A stretch of DNA of 7,954 bases from Bacillaceae bacterium UBA7792 (GTDB taxonomy: Bacteria; Bacillota; Bacilli; Bacillales; Cytobacillaceae), in the NCBI GenBank assembly GCA_002480735.1, contig DLCS01000134.1, positions 1 to 7,954 on the forward strand, written 5' to 3'. Under the pieces are notes generated by a model. That model was not told the DNA's origin, made no database searches, and saw only the letters and a list, made by a program, of their open reading frames with translations. Each line of letters starts with the position of its first letter. Within the stretch, counting starts at the first letter, position 1. This document shows positions 6,063 through 7,954 of the stretch, piece by piece. Made by a program: the position numbers and the translations under genes.

Positions 6063-6647
6063 ATGTCATTTTATTCGTTTGCGAAAGCAGTTGTATATGG
6101 CGTGTTCAAGCCCATTTATCGAATGGAGGTAATCGGGAAAGAGAACATGCCGAAAGAGGGAGGGGTCCTTCTCTGTACAAATCATATCCATAATTTTGAT
6201 CCCCCTATTGTTGGAATAGTTGCTCCTAGACCCGTTCATTTTATGGCAAAGGAAGAGCTTTTTTCCGTACCTATTCTAGGCCGTTTGGTTCCACATTTGA
6301 ATGCTTTTCCTGTTAAGAGAGGAATGAGCGATAGGGAAGCGCTAAGAAAAGGACTAAAGGTCTTAAAGGATGGGCATGTGTTAGGGCTTTTTCCTGAAGG
6401 CACCCGAAGCAAAACCGGAGAGCTCGGGAAAGGGTTGGCAGGTGCAGGCTTCTTTGCATTAAGAACAGATGCTGCTGTCGTCCCTTGCGCAATTATTGGT
6501 CCATACAAGGTGTTCTCAAGGCTGAAGGTGGTATTTGGACATCCTCTCGATATGAGTAGCTTACGTAACAACAAAGCATCTGCAGAAGAAACAACAGAAG
6601 TGATCATGAATGAAATTAGAAAGCTAATCGAGGCACATAAAAAATAG
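6063..6647 (+). CDS. plsC: 1-acyl-sn-glycerol-3-phosphate acyltransferase (PlsC family)
   Basis: PlsC transfers an acyl group to lysophosphatidic acid, giving phosphatidic acid, the precursor of all membrane phospholipids, at the inner face of the membrane. The 194-residue product is typical of the short Firmicute form. All four acyltransferase motifs are visible: NHIHNFD at 40-46 (the HX4D motif, His41 and Asp46), FPVKRG at 82-87, LFPEGTRS at 109-116, and VVPCAIIG at 139-146. A moderately hydrophobic N-terminal stretch (about 1-19) may contact the membrane. The ATG at 6063 lies one base after the cmk stop. The only Shine-Dalgarno-like sequence is AAAGGA inside the end of cmk. As I recall, B. 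subtilis lacks this gene between cmk and ypfD and has its plsC elsewhere (yhdO), whereas other Bacillaceae keep it here. The family is certain; which acyltransferase step it performs is inferred. Confidence 0.94.
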   Translation: MSFYSFAKAVVYGVFKPIYRMEVIGKENMPKEGGVLLCTNHIHNFDPPIVGIVAPRPVHFMAKEELFSVPILGRLVPHLNAFPVKRGMSDREALRKGLKVLKDGHVLGLFPEGTRSKTGELGKGLAGAGFFALRTDAAVVPCAIIGPYKVFSRLKVVFGHPLDMSSLRNNKASAEETTEVIMNEIRKLIEAHKK

Positions 6648-6674
6648 CCGAGGTCGTCTTTCTTGACAAAACGG

Positions 6675-6703
6675 TGCTTTTGTAAGAAGTTATAAGAAAA
6701 GCA
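6675..6703 (+). promoter_or_regulatory. Imperfect leader hairpin candidate between plsC and the S1 gene
   Basis: TGCTTTT (6675-6681) and AAAAGCA (6697-6703) are perfect 7-base inverted repeats with a 15-base loop. No T run follows, so this is not a standard terminator. No other terminator is visible between plsC and the S1 gene, so read-through from cmk-plsC seems possible. Confidence 0.3.
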
Positions 6704-6748
6704 AAATAATTGAAGTTAGACAACAAGGCAAAAGTCTAATTTTTTCCA

Positions 6749-6779
6749 TTGAGAAAAAGTGATTTTTCACTACTATAAA
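6749..6779 (+). promoter_or_regulatory. Candidate sigma-A promoter of the S1 gene with an internal inverted repeat
   Basis: TTGAGA (6749-6754, 5 of 6 matches) and TATAAA (6774-6779, 5 of 6 matches) are separated by 19 bases, slightly longer than ideal. The spacer contains the inverted repeat AGTGA-TTTT-TCACT (6758-6771). The start codon is about 40 bases downstream of the -10. Confidence 0.4.
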
Positions 6780-6819
6780 ACCTTTTAGGCAGTAGCGATT
6801 GGATTAAGGAGGATTACAT

Positions 6820-7954
6820 ATGTCTGAAGAGATGAATCAAGTTGAGGTTAAGAGCTTTGAAATTGGTGATAGTGTAACGGGTACCGTTACAAAGGTGGAA
6901 GAAAAGCAGGTTATCGTTGATATCGCAGATAGTAAGCTAGATGGGATTATCCCGATAAGTGAGCTTTCCAGCCTTCACATTGAAAAAGCAGGTGATGCTG
7001 TTGAGGAAGGTCAAAAGCTTGAATTAGAAGTATTAAAGGTAGAAGAGGATGCACTCATTCTTTCCAAAAGAAAAGTGGATGCCAAAAAAGCGTGGAGCGA
7101 GCTGCAGAAGAAATTTGAGTCAGGTGAAATCTTTGAAGCCGAAATCAAAGATGTTGTTAAAGGTGGATTGGTTGTTGATTTAGGCGTTCGTGGCTTTGTT
7201 CCGGCTTCTCTCGTTGAATCCCATTTCGTCGAGGATTTCTCTGAGTATAAAGGCAAGACGTTAACCTTCAAAATTGTCGAGCTGGATCAGGAAAAAAATC
7301 GACTGATCCTATCCCATCGAGCAGTCGTTGAGGAAGAAATGGGCAAGCAAAAGCATGCACTATTAGATTCGCTCCAGCCTGGTCAAATCCTTGAAGGAAA
7401 AGTGCAAAGATTAACGGACTTTGGTGCTTTTGTTGATATTGGTGGAATTGATGGGCTTGTTCATATTTCCCAATTATCCCATGAGCATGTTCAGAAACCA
7501 TCAGATGTGGTAGAAGAAGGCCAAGAGGTGAAAGTAAAGGTACTGAATGTTGACAAGGAAAATGAAAGAATTTCCTTATCGATTAAAGAAACCTTACCTG
7601 GACCATGGGCTAGTCTTTCAGAGAAAGCTCCGAAAGGAACAGTCTTAGACGGTGTTGTGAAAAGACTCGTATCCTATGGTGCTTTTGTTGAGGTTTTCCC
7701 TGGAGTTGAGGGCTTGGTTCACATTTCCCAAATCTCACACAAACATATCGCAACCCCTCATGAGGTGTTAAAAGAAGGTCAGGAAATCAAGGTGAAGGTT
7801 CTAGATGTGAATGAGGAAGAAGGAAGACTTTCCTTAAGCATTAAGGAATTAGCGGAAAAGGAACCTGAAACGGTTGACTATGAGTTGCCAGAAGAGTCCA
7901 AAGGTTTCCAGCTTGGTGAAATGATTGGGGATCAGCTTAAGAATTTAAAGAACT
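6820..7954 (+). CDS. ypfD: S1-domain RNA-binding protein, RpsA/YpfD type (right end cut)
   Basis: This is the Firmicute homologue of ribosomal protein S1 (annotated rpsA or ypfD). The visible 378 codons contain four S1 RNA-binding domains at about residues 17-85, 103-168, 188-256 and 273-342. The last two are the best conserved: [20 protein letters not shown] at 198-217, and a parallel block at 283-303 with SYGAFVEV and GLVHIS. An acidic linker and the tail [17 protein letters not shown] follow. The B. subtilis protein is about 382 residues and, as I recall, ends in a similar GFQLGD...IGD...LK tail, so probably only a few codons are missing. Unlike the six-domain E. coli S1, the Firmicute form has four domains and is not a firm ribosome component. 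Its role is thought to be RNA binding in translation. AAGGAGG (6806-6812) lies seven bases before the ATG. Confidence 0.94.
   Translation, partial: MSEEMNQVEVKSFEIGDSVTGTVTKVEEKQVIVDIADSKLDGIIPISELSSLHIEKAGDAVEEGQKLELEVLKVEEDALILSKRKVDAKKAWSELQKKFESGEIFEAEIKDVVKGGLVVDLGVRGFVPASLVESHFVEDFSEYKGKTLTFKIVELDQEKNRLILSHRAVVEEEMGKQKHALLDSLQPGQILEGKVQRLTDFGAFVDIGGIDGLVHISQLSHEHVQKPSDVVEEGQEVKVKVLNVDKENERISLSIKETLPGPWASLSEKAPKGTVLDGVVKRLVSYGAFVEVFPGVEGLVHISQISHKHIATPHEVLKEGQEIKVKVLDVNEEEGRLSLSIKELAEKEPETVDYELPEESKGFQLGEMIGDQLKNLKN

Noticed and set aside
5677..6069. Minus-strand frames (5677-6069 and 5763-5960) inside cmk
   Set aside because: Antisense shadows of a complete cmk; no start signals.
6236..6607. 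Minus-strand open frame inside plsC
   Set aside because: Antisense shadow of the four-motif acyltransferase gene.
6663..6696. TTGACA (6663-6668) with TATAAG (6691-6696) as a promoter
   Set aside because: The -35 is perfect but the spacer is 22 bases, too long for sigma-A, and no alternative -10 at 16-18 bases is convincing.
7011..7501. Two minus-strand frames inside the S1 gene
   Set aside because: Antisense shadows; the plus strand codes for four intact S1 domains.

Overview
The window is a conserved chromosomal segment from a low-GC, endospore-forming Firmicute, most likely a Bacillaceae member related to Bacillus. Three things point there: strong AAGGAGG-type ribosome binding sites with frequent TTG starts, the spore germination pair sleB-ypeB, and a gene order that from sleB to the S1 gene closely follows the B. 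subtilis ypdC/prsW-sleB-ypeB-ypfA-ypfB-cmk-ypfD region, as I recall it. I see no tRNA, rRNA, CRISPR array, insertion sequence or prophage.

Layout. Positions 1-933 on the minus strand hold the first 311 codons of a cytoplasmic L-asparaginase, cut by the left edge near its C-terminus. It diverges from prsW (1077-1757, +), the membrane protease that starts activation of sigma-W by cutting the anti-sigma factor RsiW. An intrinsic terminator overlaps the last codons of prsW. Next is the sleB-ypeB operon (1894-4022, +), which encodes a spore-cortex lytic transglycosylase and its partner/inhibitor. It has a candidate forespore (sigma-G) promoter, a leader hairpin, TTG starts for both genes and its own terminator. 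After an intergenic stretch of nearly 300 bases come ypfA (PilZ cyclic-di-GMP receptor, flagellar brake) and the small membrane protein ypfB, ended by another terminator that overlaps a stop codon. The last block is cmk (CMP kinase), plsC (1-acyl-glycerol-3-phosphate acyltransferase, one base downstream of cmk) and an rpsA/ypfD-type protein with four S1 domains, which runs off the right edge probably only a few codons before its end.

How the genes relate. The window joins several small transcription units rather than one system: cell-envelope stress signalling (prsW), spore germination (sleB-ypeB), motility control (ypfA) and core metabolism/translation (cmk, plsC, S1). cmk and plsC are plausibly linked: CMP kinase recycles the CMP released in phospholipid synthesis, and PlsC makes the phosphatidic acid that consumes CTP. 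I found no convincing previously undescribed system. The observations worth a second look are regulatory: terminators built across stop codons, a stem-loop at the predicted 5' end of the sleB mRNA, an inverted repeat inside a possible promoter ahead of the S1 gene, and an asparaginase gene beside prsW.
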